Shown here in pieces: positions 54,456-63,212 of a stretch of 64,000 bases of DNA; position 1 is the stretch's first letter; the number at the start of each line of letters is the position of its first letter. The translations under genes and the position numbers were made by a program. Below the pieces are notes generated by a model that was not told the origin of the DNA, searched no databases, and saw only the letters and a program-made list of their open reading frames with translations. Source of the stretch: Streptomyces paludis (GTDB lineage Bacteria; Actinomycetota; Actinomycetes; Streptomycetales; Streptomycetaceae); NCBI RefSeq assembly GCF_003344965.1, contig NZ_CP031194.1:3472001-3536000 (forward strand). The letters run 5' to 3'.

Positions 54456-55922
54456 TCAGCCGCGCTCCGCCCACCACTTCTTCAGAGCGGTGACGGCCGC
54501 GTCATGGCCCACCGGTCCGTTCTCCAGCCGCAGCTCCAGCAGGAACGCGTAGGCCGCACCGATCTCGGGGCCGGGCCCCACCCCGAGGATCTTCATGATC
54601 TGGTTGCCGTCCAGATCGGGTCGGATGGAGTCCAGCTCCTCCTGCTCCTGGAGCTGAGCGACGCGCTCTTCCAGACCGTCGTACGCCCGGGAGAGGGCGG
54701 TGGCCTTCCGCTTGTTACGGGTGGTGCAGTCCGAGCGGGTGAGCTTGTGCAGCCTCTCCAGCAGCGGACCGGCATCCCGCACATAGCGCCGTACGGCCGA
54801 GTCGGTCCACTCACCCGTTCCATAGCCGTGGAAGCGCAGATGCAGCTCCACCAGCCGCGAGACGTCCTTCACCAGCTCATTGGAGTACTTGAGCGCGGTC
54901 ATCCGCTTCTTGGTCATCTTCGCTCCCACCACCTCGTGGTGGTGGAAGGAGACCCGGCCGTCCTTCTCGAAGCGCCGCGTCCGGGGCTTGCCGATGTCAT
55001 GGAGCAGTGCCGCGAGCCGGAGGACCAGATCGGGGCCGTCCTCCTCCAGGTCGATGGCCTGTTCCAGAACGATCAGCGAGTGATCGTAGACATCCTTGTG
55101 CCGGTGGTGCTCATCGTCCTCCAGCCGCAGCGCGGGCAGCTCGGGCAGGATGTGGTCGGCGAGTCCGGTGTCGACGAGCAGGGCCAGCCCCTTACGGGGG
55201 TGGGTGGAGAGAATCAGCTTGTTCAGCTCGTCCCGTACCCGCTCGGCGGAGACGATCTCGATACGGCCGGCCATGTCCTTCATCGCCGCGACCACCTCGG
55301 GCGCCACATCGAAGTCGAGCTGCGCGGCGAATCGCGCGGCCCGGAGCATCCGCAGCGGATCGTCGGAGAAGGAGTCCTCCGGGGTGCCGGGTGTGCGCAG
55401 TACTCGCTCGGAGAGATCCTTGAGCCCGCCGTGGGGGTCGATGAACTCCTTCTGCGGCAGCGCGACGGCCATCGCGTTCACCGTGAAGTCCCGGCGGACG
55501 AGATCCTGCTCGATGGAGTCCCCGTAGGACACCTCGGGCTTCCTGGAGGTCCGGTCGTACGCCTCCGAACGGTAGGTCGTCACCTCGACCAGGAAACGCT
55601 GATCGGTGTCCCCGACGCGCGCGTCCTTCTGGCAGCCCACCGTGCCGAAGGCGATCCCGACCTCCCACACGGCGTCCGCCCAGGGCCGGACGATCTTCAG
55701 TACGTCCTCGGGCCGGGCGTCGGTCGTGAAGTCCAGGTCATTGCCGAGCCGGCCGAGAAGGGCGTCCCTGACCGAACCGCCGACCAGCGCGAGGCTGAAT
55801 CCGGCCTCCTGGAATCGGCGCGCGAGATCGTCGGCGACCGGGGACACCCGCAGCAGTTCACTGACCGCGCGGCGCTGCACCTGGCTGAGGGCACGGGGAT
55901 TGTCTTCATTGGCGTTCGGCAC
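54456..55922 (-). CDS. pcnA: CCA tRNA nucleotidyltransferase
   Basis: A 488-residue class II nucleotidyltransferase that adds or repairs the 3' CCA of tRNA. ALVGGSVRDALLGRLGNDLDFTTDA in pieces is the catalytic site with the metal-binding DxD; RRDFTVNAMAV and DDPLRMLRAARFAAQL are the RNA-binding/nucleotide-recognition blocks. The C-terminal half carries an HD domain (LAALLHDIGKPRTR). In Mycobacterium tuberculosis the same gene (Rv3907c) is at the same place and divergent from the DUF6049-murJ cluster. Confidence 0.95.
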   Translation of the reverse strand: MPNANEDNPRALSQVQRRAVSELLRVSPVADDLARRFQEAGFSLALVGGSVRDALLGRLGNDLDFTTDARPEDVLKIVRPWADAVWEVGIAFGTVGCQKDARVGDTDQRFLVEVTTYRSEAYDRTSRKPEVSYGDSIEQDLVRRDFTVNAMAVALPQKEFIDPHGGLKDLSERVLRTPGTPEDSFSDDPLRMLRAARFAAQLDFDVAPEVVAAMKDMAGRIEIVSAERVRDELNKLILSTHPRKGLALLVDTGLADHILPELPALRLEDDEHHRHKDVYDHSLIVLEQAIDLEEDGPDLVLRLAALLHDIGKPRTRRFEKDGRVSFHHHEVVGAKMTKKRMTALKYSNELVKDVSRLVELHLRFHGYGTGEWTDSAVRRYVRDAGPLLERLHKLTRSDCTTRNKRKATALSRAYDGLEERVAQLQEQEELDSIRPDLDGNQIMKILGVGPGPEIGAAYAFLLELRLENGPVGHDAAVTALKKWWAERG

Positions 55923-56134
55923 AACAGAAAAGATTACGTGCCGCGGACCGCGAGGGCGCCCCCGTTTCGGCTCCCCCGGCTCCGATGCACGGGTTTCCCA
56001 TGACCCATGAGATTCTTCCGATCATGTGGAGCAGTCCCCAGCACTTCGCCACAGCGCACATCGTTACCATGCGTGGACGCAGCAACCGACAACCACCAAC
56101 GGCAAGTACACGATGACGAGGGACGGGCAGGCGC

Positions 56135-58462
56135 GTGGCCGAGGCGGCAGACTTCCAGGGGTTGGGCCCTTCTCCTGCCCGCCGGTGGCTGCGGCGCACA
56201 GCCACGGTGATCGCGGGAGTACCGCTTCTGGCGAGTCTGCTGGCAGGCACCACCGCCCCGGCGGCCCGGGCCGCGACACAGGCCACCGGCTCCAGCACGG
56301 TCGCTGTGGCGCTGGACACACTGGCCCCCAGCGCTCCGGTGAAGGGCGACACCCTCACGATCTCCGGCACGGTGACCAACAAGGGCAAGAGCAAGGTCAC
56401 CGACGCCCAGGTCGATCTGCGGGTGGGGCCCCGTCTGACCGGCCGGACGGCCATCGACGACGCCGCCGCGCGCTCGGGAAGCTCCACCGGTGACGCCGCT
56501 CCGGTGGGCGGCAAGTACAAGGTCACCTTTCCCGAGCTGGCCGCCGGTATCTCACGGGACTTCGCGCTCTCCGTACCGGTCGACAAGCTCGGTCTCGACG
56601 AGGACGGGGTCTACCAGCTCGGCGTCTCGCTGACCGGCCGGACCACCGCGGCGCCGTACGACCAGGTGCTCGGCATCCAGCGCACCTTCCTCCCCTGGCA
56701 GCCCGACGCCACCGACGAGAAGACCCAGCTCACGGTCCTCTGGCCGCTGATCTCCTCGACGCATCTCTCGGCGGAGACCGGCTCGGACGACCGGCAGACG
56801 CCCGTCTTCGAGAACGACGACCTGGCGGAGGAGCTGGCCCCGGGCGGACGCCTTGAGCAGCTGGTCTCCGTCGGCAGCCGGCTGCCCGTGACCTGGGTCA
56901 TCGATCCCGATGTCCTCGCCACCGCCGATGCCATGACGCGGAACTACAACATCAGGAACGGGGACTCGGTCGTTCCCGGCCGGAACCAGGCCGTCGCCAC
57001 CCAGTGGCTCAACGCGCTGGAGAAGGCGGTGAAGAACAGCAAGGTCATCGCACTGCCGTTCGCCGACCCCGATCTGGCGTCGCTCGCGCACCGCGGCAAG
57101 GACGTCCCCGGCGCGCTCAGCCATCTCCAGCCCGCGACCGATGTGGCCGCCAGGACCGTGGAGACGATTCTCCATGTGCAGCCGTCGGTCGACTTCGCCT
57201 GGCCCGTGGACGGCGCGATCGACCCCTCGATCGTCGATGTCGCCACATCGGCGGGTGCCCACAAGGTGATCACCCGCAGCGACAGCCTCCAGGACAATCT
57301 CTCTTACACCCCGAACGCCGCGCGGCCGATCGGCGGCGGCACGACAGCCGTGGTCGCGGACACCCGGCTGTCCACCGCCTTCGAGAACGACATGACAGCG
57401 GCGGGCAGCTCCACCCTCGCCGTGCAGAAGTTCCTCGCGCAGACCCTGGCCGTCACCCTCCAGCAGCCCGAGAACCAGCGCAGCATCGTGGTCGCTCCGC
57501 AGCGGATGCCCACGGCGGCGCAGGCCCAGTCGCTGGCGCGCGCGCTGCGCGCCCTGGACTCCGAGCGCTGGACGCAGCCGAGCGATCTGATCGCCGCCGC
57601 CGCGGTCCAGCCCGACTCCGACGCCACCACGAAGGTGCCGAGCGCCTCGCGCTACCCGGAGAAACTGCGGGCCCGGGAGCTGCCGACCGACGCGTTCCTC
57701 GCGATCAAGAAGACACAGGAGCGACTGGACAACTTCAAGGCCATCCTCAGCTCGCCGGACCGGGTGGCGGCTCCCTTCGGCAACGCGGTCAGCCGGGCGA
57801 TGTCGACGTCCTGGCGCGGCAACGCCATCGGGGGCCGGCAGTACCGCGAGGCGGTGAACGACTATCTGACGGGGCTGACCAGCGAGGTCCGCCTCATCCC
57901 CAAGTCGGTCCTCACCCTGTCGGGACGCAGTGCGACCATCCCGGTGACGGTCCAGAACAAGCTGTTGCAGGGCGTCCAGGATCTGGTGCTGCGGCTCAGG
58001 TCCGACAACCCGACCCGGCTCAAGCTCGACGACGACCAAGCCGTGGCGGAGCGGCCGATCAAGATCGACGGTGGGCACAGCCAGTCGGTGAAGTTCACCG
58101 GCGCGGGCAACGCCAACGGTCCGGTCCAGGTGACCGCCCAGCTGTACACGGTGGACGGCAGACCGTACGGCGCCCCGATGACCTTCCAGGTCAAGGTCTC
58201 CGAGATCACGCCCACCGTCATGCTCGTCATCGCCGGCGGAGTGCTGCTGCTGGTGCTGGCCGGGGTGAAGATGTACAGCCGCCGCAAGCGGGCGGTCGCC
58301 CGCAAGGAAGCAGCGGCACCCTCAGAGGGCACCGACGGCGCCGGTGAGACCGGTCCGGGCGCCTCCGAGGACACGGATCCCGGGCAGCCGAGTGACCCGA
58401 CACCGGACACCGGACCGGAAAGCGCGGACGCGTCGGGCACGGGTGAGAAAGTGGACCGTTGA
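56135..58462 (+). CDS. Secreted/membrane protein, DUF6049 family
   Basis: A 775-residue extracellular protein anchored at its C-terminus. The N-terminus has a signal sequence (RRTATVIAGVPLLASLLAGT to about residue 47). An immunoglobulin-like domain (LTISGTVTNKGKSKVTDAQV) precedes a large domain with WVIDPDVLATADAMTR and a second Ig-like domain; a single helix TVMLVIAGGVLLLVLAGVKM is near 695. It matches Rv3909, which precedes murJ in mycobacteria, and function is unknown but cell wall related by context. GTG 56135. It shares an operon with murJ. Confidence 0.9.
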   Translation: MAEAADFQGLGPSPARRWLRRTATVIAGVPLLASLLAGTTAPAARAATQATGSSTVAVALDTLAPSAPVKGDTLTISGTVTNKGKSKVTDAQVDLRVGPRLTGRTAIDDAAARSGSSTGDAAPVGGKYKVTFPELAAGISRDFALSVPVDKLGLDEDGVYQLGVSLTGRTTAAPYDQVLGIQRTFLPWQPDATDEKTQLTVLWPLISSTHLSAETGSDDRQTPVFENDDLAEELAPGGRLEQLVSVGSRLPVTWVIDPDVLATADAMTRNYNIRNGDSVVPGRNQAVATQWLNALEKAVKNSKVIALPFADPDLASLAHRGKDVPGALSHLQPATDVAARTVETILHVQPSVDFAWPVDGAIDPSIVDVATSAGAHKVITRSDSLQDNLSYTPNAARPIGGGTTAVVADTRLSTAFENDMTAAGSSTLAVQKFLAQTLAVTLQQPENQRSIVVAPQRMPTAAQAQSLARALRALDSERWTQPSDLIAAAAVQPDSDATTKVPSASRYPEKLRARELPTDAFLAIKKTQERLDNFKAILSSPDRVAAPFGNAVSRAMSTSWRGNAIGGRQYREAVNDYLTGLTSEVRLIPKSVLTLSGRSATIPVTVQNKLLQGVQDLVLRLRSDNPTRLKLDDDQAVAERPIKIDGGHSQSVKFTGAGNANGPVQVTAQLYTVDGRPYGAPMTFQVKVSEITPTVMLVIAGGVLLLVLAGVKMYSRRKRAVARKEAAAPSEGTDGAGETGPGASEDTDPGQPSDPTPDTGPESADASGTGEKVDR

Positions 58463-58507
58463 GCGATGTCGTGGCCGGTCGGCCGGGGACGATGAGGTGG
58501 GGTAACC

Positions 58508-60649
58508 ATGAACGCGCCGTACGACGGTGACCGTGGGCAGGGCGCGGGCGGCGATCCGGCGGGACAGGTGCCGCCCGCCCCGCCGGCCGCCCAGGATCCC
58601 TATGTCCAGGACGCCTACAAGCAGGACCCCTACTGGGCCCAGGACCTCTCCGCGCAGGACCCGGTGGCCGAGGCGCTGTACGACCGCGCCTCGCATCCGC
58701 CGCCGCCTCCGGGCACCTACCCGGAGAGCCAGGAGCTGTACCAGCAGCCTCCCGCACAGCAGTACGCGCCCGACCCCCGGATCTGGGCCCAGACACCTCC
58801 TCCGGAGCCCTCCGGTCCCTCCCGGCACCTCCCCTACGGGGACGACGCGAGGACGACCCAGTTCACGGGCGTCGACGATCTGGTCTCGCGGGCCGGTGAC
58901 GACAGCCCGCCGGCGGACGCGTTCGCGCATCTCTACCGGGATCAGCAGGGCACGGGGAAGGTGCTGACGGCCCCGGAGCCCGAGGCCGCGCCCGCCCCGC
59001 CGCCCGCGAAGAAGTCCGGAGGCAAGGCATCGGGGCTGCTGAAGTCGAGCGCGCTGATGGCCGCGGGCACCCTGGTGTCCCGGCTCACCGGGTTCGTACG
59101 GAGCCTGGTGATCACCGCCGCGCTGGGCGCGGCGCTGCTCGGTGACTCCTACACGGTCGCCTACACGCTGCCCACGATGATCTACATCCTCACCGTCGGC
59201 GGCGGCCTCAACTCCGTCTTCGTCCCGCAGCTCGTCCGGGCGATGAAGAACGACGACGACGGTGGCGTCGCCTACGCCAACCGGCTGCTCACTCTCGTCA
59301 TGGTCGCGCTCGGCGCGATCGTCGCCGCGGCGGTGTTCGCGGCTCCGCTGCTGGTCCGCCTGATGTCGGACACCATCGCCGGGGACCCGCCCGCCAACAA
59401 TGTCGCGGTCACCTTCGCCCGCTACTGCCTGCCCACCATCTTCTTCATGGGTGTGCATGTGGTGATGGGCCAGATCCTCAACGCGCGCGGGAAGTTCGGC
59501 GCGATGATGTGGACCCCGGTCCTCAACAACATCGTCATGATCGCCACGTTCGGTCTGTTCATCTGGGTCTACGGCACGGCCGCGGACTCCAGCATGACCG
59601 TCCGGACGATTCCGCCGGACGGGGTGCGGCTGCTGGGCATCGGCACGCTGCTCGGCCTTGTCGTCCAGGCTCTCGCGATGATCCCCTATCTGAGCGAGGC
59701 CGGGTTCCGGTTCCGGCCGCGGTTCGACTGGCGGGGGCACGGGCTCGGCAAGACGGTCAAGCTGGCCAAGTGGACCGTTCTCTTCGTCCTCGCGAACCAG
59801 GCCGGCGTGCTGGTCGTCACCCAGCTGGCGACCGCGGCCGGCGAGGCGTCCGGCAGGACCGGCACCGGCATCCTCGCCTACAGCAACGCCCAGTTGATCT
59901 GGGGCATGCCGCAGGCCATCATCACCGTCTCGGTCATGGCCGCGCTGCTGCCGAGGATCTCCCGCGCCGCCCACGACAACGACCCGGGGGCCGTGCGCGA
60001 CGACATCTCGCAGGGCCTGCGCAACTCGGCGGTGGCCATCGTCCCGATCGCCTTCGGATTCCTGGCCCTCGGCGTCCCGCTGTCGATCCTGATGTTCTCG
60101 TCCAGCGGGATGGAGTCGGCCCGGTCCATGGGCTTCATCCTCATGGCATTCGCCCTCGGGCTCATTCCGTACTCCGTGCAGTACGTCGTCCTGCGAGGCT
60201 TCTACGCGTACGAGGACACCCGGACGCCGTTCTACAACACGGTGATCGTCGCCCTGGTCAACGCCGCGGCCTCCGCACTCTGCTACGTGGTCCTGCCGTC
60301 CCGCTGGGCCGTGGTCGGCATGGCCGCCTCGTACGGGCTGGCCTACGCCGTCGGCGTCGGCGTGGCGTGGCGCCGGCTCAAGAACCGGCTGGACGGCGAT
60401 CTGGACGGCGGCCGGGTGCTGCGTACGTACGCCAGGCTCTGTCTGGCGGCCGTTCCCGGCGCCCTGGCGGCCGGCGGCGTCGCCTACGGCATTCTGCACA
60501 CCCTCGGCAGCAGCGCGGTCAGTTCGATCGTGGCGCTGGTCGCCGGTGGCGCGGTGCTGCTCGCCGTGTTCTTCATGGCGGCGAAGAAGATGAGGATCGA
60601 GGAGCTGAACGCCATGTTCGGCATGGTCCGCGGGCGGCTCGGACGCTGA
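58508..60649 (+). CDS. murJ: Lipid II flippase MurJ (MviN)
   Basis: A 713-residue MOP-superfamily flippase. A Pro/Gln/Tyr-rich cytoplasmic N-terminus of about 175 residues (unusual compared with E. coli MurJ) is followed by fourteen helices, with SSALMAAGTLVSRLTGFVRS as helix 1 and YTLPTMIYILTVGGGLNSVF, PQLVRAM as helix 2/loop. The arginine and glutamate lining the cavity are within these motifs. It moves lipid II to the outer face. In M. tuberculosis MviN carries a fused pseudokinase domain; here that is the next gene. Confidence 0.94.
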   Translation: MNAPYDGDRGQGAGGDPAGQVPPAPPAAQDPYVQDAYKQDPYWAQDLSAQDPVAEALYDRASHPPPPPGTYPESQELYQQPPAQQYAPDPRIWAQTPPPEPSGPSRHLPYGDDARTTQFTGVDDLVSRAGDDSPPADAFAHLYRDQQGTGKVLTAPEPEAAPAPPPAKKSGGKASGLLKSSALMAAGTLVSRLTGFVRSLVITAALGAALLGDSYTVAYTLPTMIYILTVGGGLNSVFVPQLVRAMKNDDDGGVAYANRLLTLVMVALGAIVAAAVFAAPLLVRLMSDTIAGDPPANNVAVTFARYCLPTIFFMGVHVVMGQILNARGKFGAMMWTPVLNNIVMIATFGLFIWVYGTAADSSMTVRTIPPDGVRLLGIGTLLGLVVQALAMIPYLSEAGFRFRPRFDWRGHGLGKTVKLAKWTVLFVLANQAGVLVVTQLATAAGEASGRTGTGILAYSNAQLIWGMPQAIITVSVMAALLPRISRAAHDNDPGAVRDDISQGLRNSAVAIVPIAFGFLALGVPLSILMFSSSGMESARSMGFILMAFALGLIPYSVQYVVLRGFYAYEDTRTPFYNTVIVALVNAAASALCYVVLPSRWAVVGMAASYGLAYAVGVGVAWRRLKNRLDGDLDGGRVLRTYARLCLAAVPGALAAGGVAYGILHTLGSSAVSSIVALVAGGAVLLAVFFMAAKKMRIEELNAMFGMVRGRLGR

Positions 60650-60766
60650 GCGACCGGCCGAGCACAACCATCGACGGCCGCCGCGTGTCGTGCATAGCGT
60701 CCGACTGTGGGCACAATTGGCTTGGCTGTTGGACAGGGCGCAATGGATGGGGAGGCAGGAGCGACG

Positions 60767-62482
60767 GTGGCGGAACGTAGCACGGCTGCCGTCGACGTGG
60801 CCGACAACAGCGGTGACAAGCCGCTGACCGCCAAGGCGGACAAGGCCACGGCCGACGGGCCGGCGGAAACCCAGAAGACGGCGGAGGAGTCCGCGCAGGA
60901 CTCGCGTGATGAGCTGCTGAGCACCGGCGCGGGCAGCGCGGCGCCCGAGCTGCACAGCGGCCACAAACTCGCCAGACGCTACCGCCTGGAGGAGTGCGTC
61001 ACCCGTCTGGACGGTTTCAGCAGCTGGCGTGCGGTCGACGAGAAACTGCGCCGGGCCGTCGGCGTGCATCTTCTCCCCGCCGACCACCCGCGGGCCCGCT
61101 CCGTGCTCGCGGCCGCCCGGTCGGCCGCTCTTCTGGGCGATCCGCGCTTCGTCCAGGTGCTGGACGCGGTCGAGGAGAACGACCTCGTCTACGTCGTCCA
61201 CGAGTGGCTGCCGGACGCGACCGAACTCACCGCCCTCCTCGCCGCCGGGCCCATGGCCGCCCACGACGCCTACCAGCTGGTCAGCCAGCTCTCTCAGGCC
61301 ATGGCGGCCGCCCACCGCGAGGGACTGGCCCATCTGCGGCTGACGCCCGGCGCGGTGCTGCGCACCTCCACCGGCCAGTACCGGATCCGCGGCCTCGCGG
61401 TGAACGCGGCGCTGCGCGGTATCCGCGCCGACCGGCCGCAGCGTACGGACACCGAGGCCATCGGAGCGCTGCTCTACGCGGCGCTCACCCAGCGGTGGCC
61501 GTACGAGACGGACTCGTACGGGCTCTCCGGTCTGCCCAAGGGCGTCGGGCTCATCGCCCCGGACCAGGTGCGTGCCGGGGTCCACCGCGGTCTCTCGGAG
61601 CTGGCGATGCGCGCCCTGGTGAACGACGGCGCCACCGCCTCCCGGCAGGACCCGCCGTGCACCACCCCGGACGAGCTGGCGGCAGCCGTCGCCGAGATGC
61701 CGCGGATCAAGGCGCCGGAGCCCGTCTTCACGGCCCCGCCCGAGTACCAGCGCACCACCTACCAGCAGGGCACCTACGGACGGACGCAGCAGGGGCACGG
61801 CGCACCCGCGATGCACCACCAGGTCGCCGCTCCGCCGCCACCGCTCCAGAGCCGTACCGGCAAGGTGCTCAAGTGGACCGTCGCCGGGCTGCTCATCGCC
61901 GCGCTGGGTCTCGGCAGCTGGCAGGTCGCCGACCGGCTGCTCGTCCCGGACAACGAGACAAACACGAGCCCCACCCAGACGACCACCGGCGACGACGACA
62001 AGGCGATCAAGCCCATCAAGCCGCTCAAGATCGACAGCGCGGTCGAGTTCACCCCCGGCGGTTCGGGGATAAGTCCCGAACTCGCGCCGAACGCCATCGA
62101 CGGCAAGACCGACACCGCCTGGATCACCGCGCAGTACCAGAACTTCGCCAACTTCGGCAATCGCCCGGACCGCAAGGACGGCAGCGGAATCGTTGTCGAC
62201 CTGGGCAGCGTACGGAGCGTGTCCGCCTTCGACATCGACATGTACCGCAGCGGCCAGAAGGCCGAAGTCCTCGCCGCCGGCAAGGACGCGTCGAACCCCA
62301 CCTCGCTGGCGGACTTCTCCCAGCGGCTCTCGAAGCTGGAGACGGTCGGCGGAACGCTCAAGAGCACCCTCGACAAGCCCGTGCGAACCCGATACGTATT
62401 GATCCACATCACCGAACTGCCGACGGACGGACGCAACGATCGCTTCCGGGGCGGCATTTCGGAGATCCGGATCAGCGGCTGA
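60767..62482 (+). CDS. Membrane pseudokinase with extracellular discoidin-like domain
   Basis: A 571-residue protein. A charged N-terminus, then a kinase-fold domain at about residues 65-290 (RYRLEECVTRLDGFSSWRAV). Catalytic motifs are lost: HLRLTPG in place of HRDLKPxN and RIRGLAV in place of DFG. One helix (VLKWTVAGLLIAALGLGS, near 368) leads to a C-terminal F5/8-C-like (sugar-binding) domain (AIDGKTDTAWIT, VVDLGSVRSVSAFDI). The order fits the C-terminal part of mycobacterial MviN, which binds FhaA after PknB phosphorylation. GTG 60767 follows GGAGGCAGGAG; other starts lie at 60707 and 60743. Confidence 0.9.
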   Translation: MAERSTAAVDVADNSGDKPLTAKADKATADGPAETQKTAEESAQDSRDELLSTGAGSAAPELHSGHKLARRYRLEECVTRLDGFSSWRAVDEKLRRAVGVHLLPADHPRARSVLAAARSAALLGDPRFVQVLDAVEENDLVYVVHEWLPDATELTALLAAGPMAAHDAYQLVSQLSQAMAAAHREGLAHLRLTPGAVLRTSTGQYRIRGLAVNAALRGIRADRPQRTDTEAIGALLYAALTQRWPYETDSYGLSGLPKGVGLIAPDQVRAGVHRGLSELAMRALVNDGATASRQDPPCTTPDELAAAVAEMPRIKAPEPVFTAPPEYQRTTYQQGTYGRTQQGHGAPAMHHQVAAPPPPLQSRTGKVLKWTVAGLLIAALGLGSWQVADRLLVPDNETNTSPTQTTTGDDDKAIKPIKPLKIDSAVEFTPGGSGISPELAPNAIDGKTDTAWITAQYQNFANFGNRPDRKDGSGIVVDLGSVRSVSAFDIDMYRSGQKAEVLAAGKDASNPTSLADFSQRLSKLETVGGTLKSTLDKPVRTRYVLIHITELPTDGRNDRFRGGISEIRISG

Positions 62483-62507
62483 CCGCATCTGGGGGAGGGG
62501 GCTCACG

Positions 62508-63212
62508 TTGGACGATGTCGTGCTCGCCGATGCGAACGACCATGATCTTCTGAGCGCTCATGCGGCGGGTCATCCGCATGCCTTCGGCGAGCTGGTGCGG
62601 CGCCATCGCGACCGTCTCTGGGCGGTGGCCCTGCGGACCCTGGGCGACCGCGAGGAGGCCGCGGACGCGGTGCAGGACGCCCTCGTCTCCGCCTTCCGCG
62701 CCGCGCACACCTTCCGGGGTCAGTCCGCCGTGACGACCTGGCTCCATCGCATCACCGTCAACGCGTGCCTCGACCGGGCCCGCAAGGCCGCCTCCCGCAA
62801 GACCTCCCCCATGGACGACACGGAACGGCTGGAGCAGCTCCTTGAGCCGCATGAGTCGGCGGAGGCCCCCGCGGAGCGCCGCGATCTGCACCGGGAGCTG
62901 CTGGCCGCGCTGGCGAAGCTGCCCGTCGACCAGCGCGCCGCGCTTGTCCTTGTCGATATGCAGGGCTTCCCGGTGGCGGAGGCCGCCGCGGTGCTCGGAG
63001 TGCCTGTCGGAACGGTGAAAAGCCGCTGTGCCCGCGGCCGAGCCAGACTTCTCCCGATGCTCACACATCTGCGTGCGGACATCGGGGATATCAGCGGTCC
63101 GGTCAGGGCAAGGAACCGGACGCCGGGGACATCCGTCCCACCGGCAGCGGAGCCACAGGATTCAGGATCGAGCGATCCTGCCGGCGTGAAGGGCGGAGGT
63201 GGGCGCGCGTGA
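62508..63212 (+). CDS. sigM: ECF sigma factor SigM
   Basis: A 234-residue ECF sigma. Sigma-2 is FGELVRRHRDRLWAVALRTL to NACLDRARKAASR (about 25-100); sigma-4 is LAALAKLPVDQRAALVLVDM to VGTVKSRCARGRARL (about 125-180). A Gly/Pro-rich tail of about 50 residues follows. The start is TTG 62508 behind GGGGGAGGGGG. It overlaps rsmA by GTGA-like bases. SigM is held by the anti-sigma factor RsmA and controls part of the osmotic/cell-envelope and sporulation response in S. coelicolor. Confidence 0.93.
   Translation: MDDVVLADANDHDLLSAHAAGHPHAFGELVRRHRDRLWAVALRTLGDREEAADAVQDALVSAFRAAHTFRGQSAVTTWLHRITVNACLDRARKAASRKTSPMDDTERLEQLLEPHESAEAPAERRDLHRELLAALAKLPVDQRAALVLVDMQGFPVAEAAAVLGVPVGTVKSRCARGRARLLPMLTHLRADIGDISGPVRARNRTPGTSVPPAAEPQDSGSSDPAGVKGGGGRA

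Noticed and set aside
58322..62506. Minus-strand open frame of about 1390 codons opposite murJ and the pseudokinase
   Set aside because: It overlaps two well-supported genes and has no recognisable domain or ribosome-binding site.
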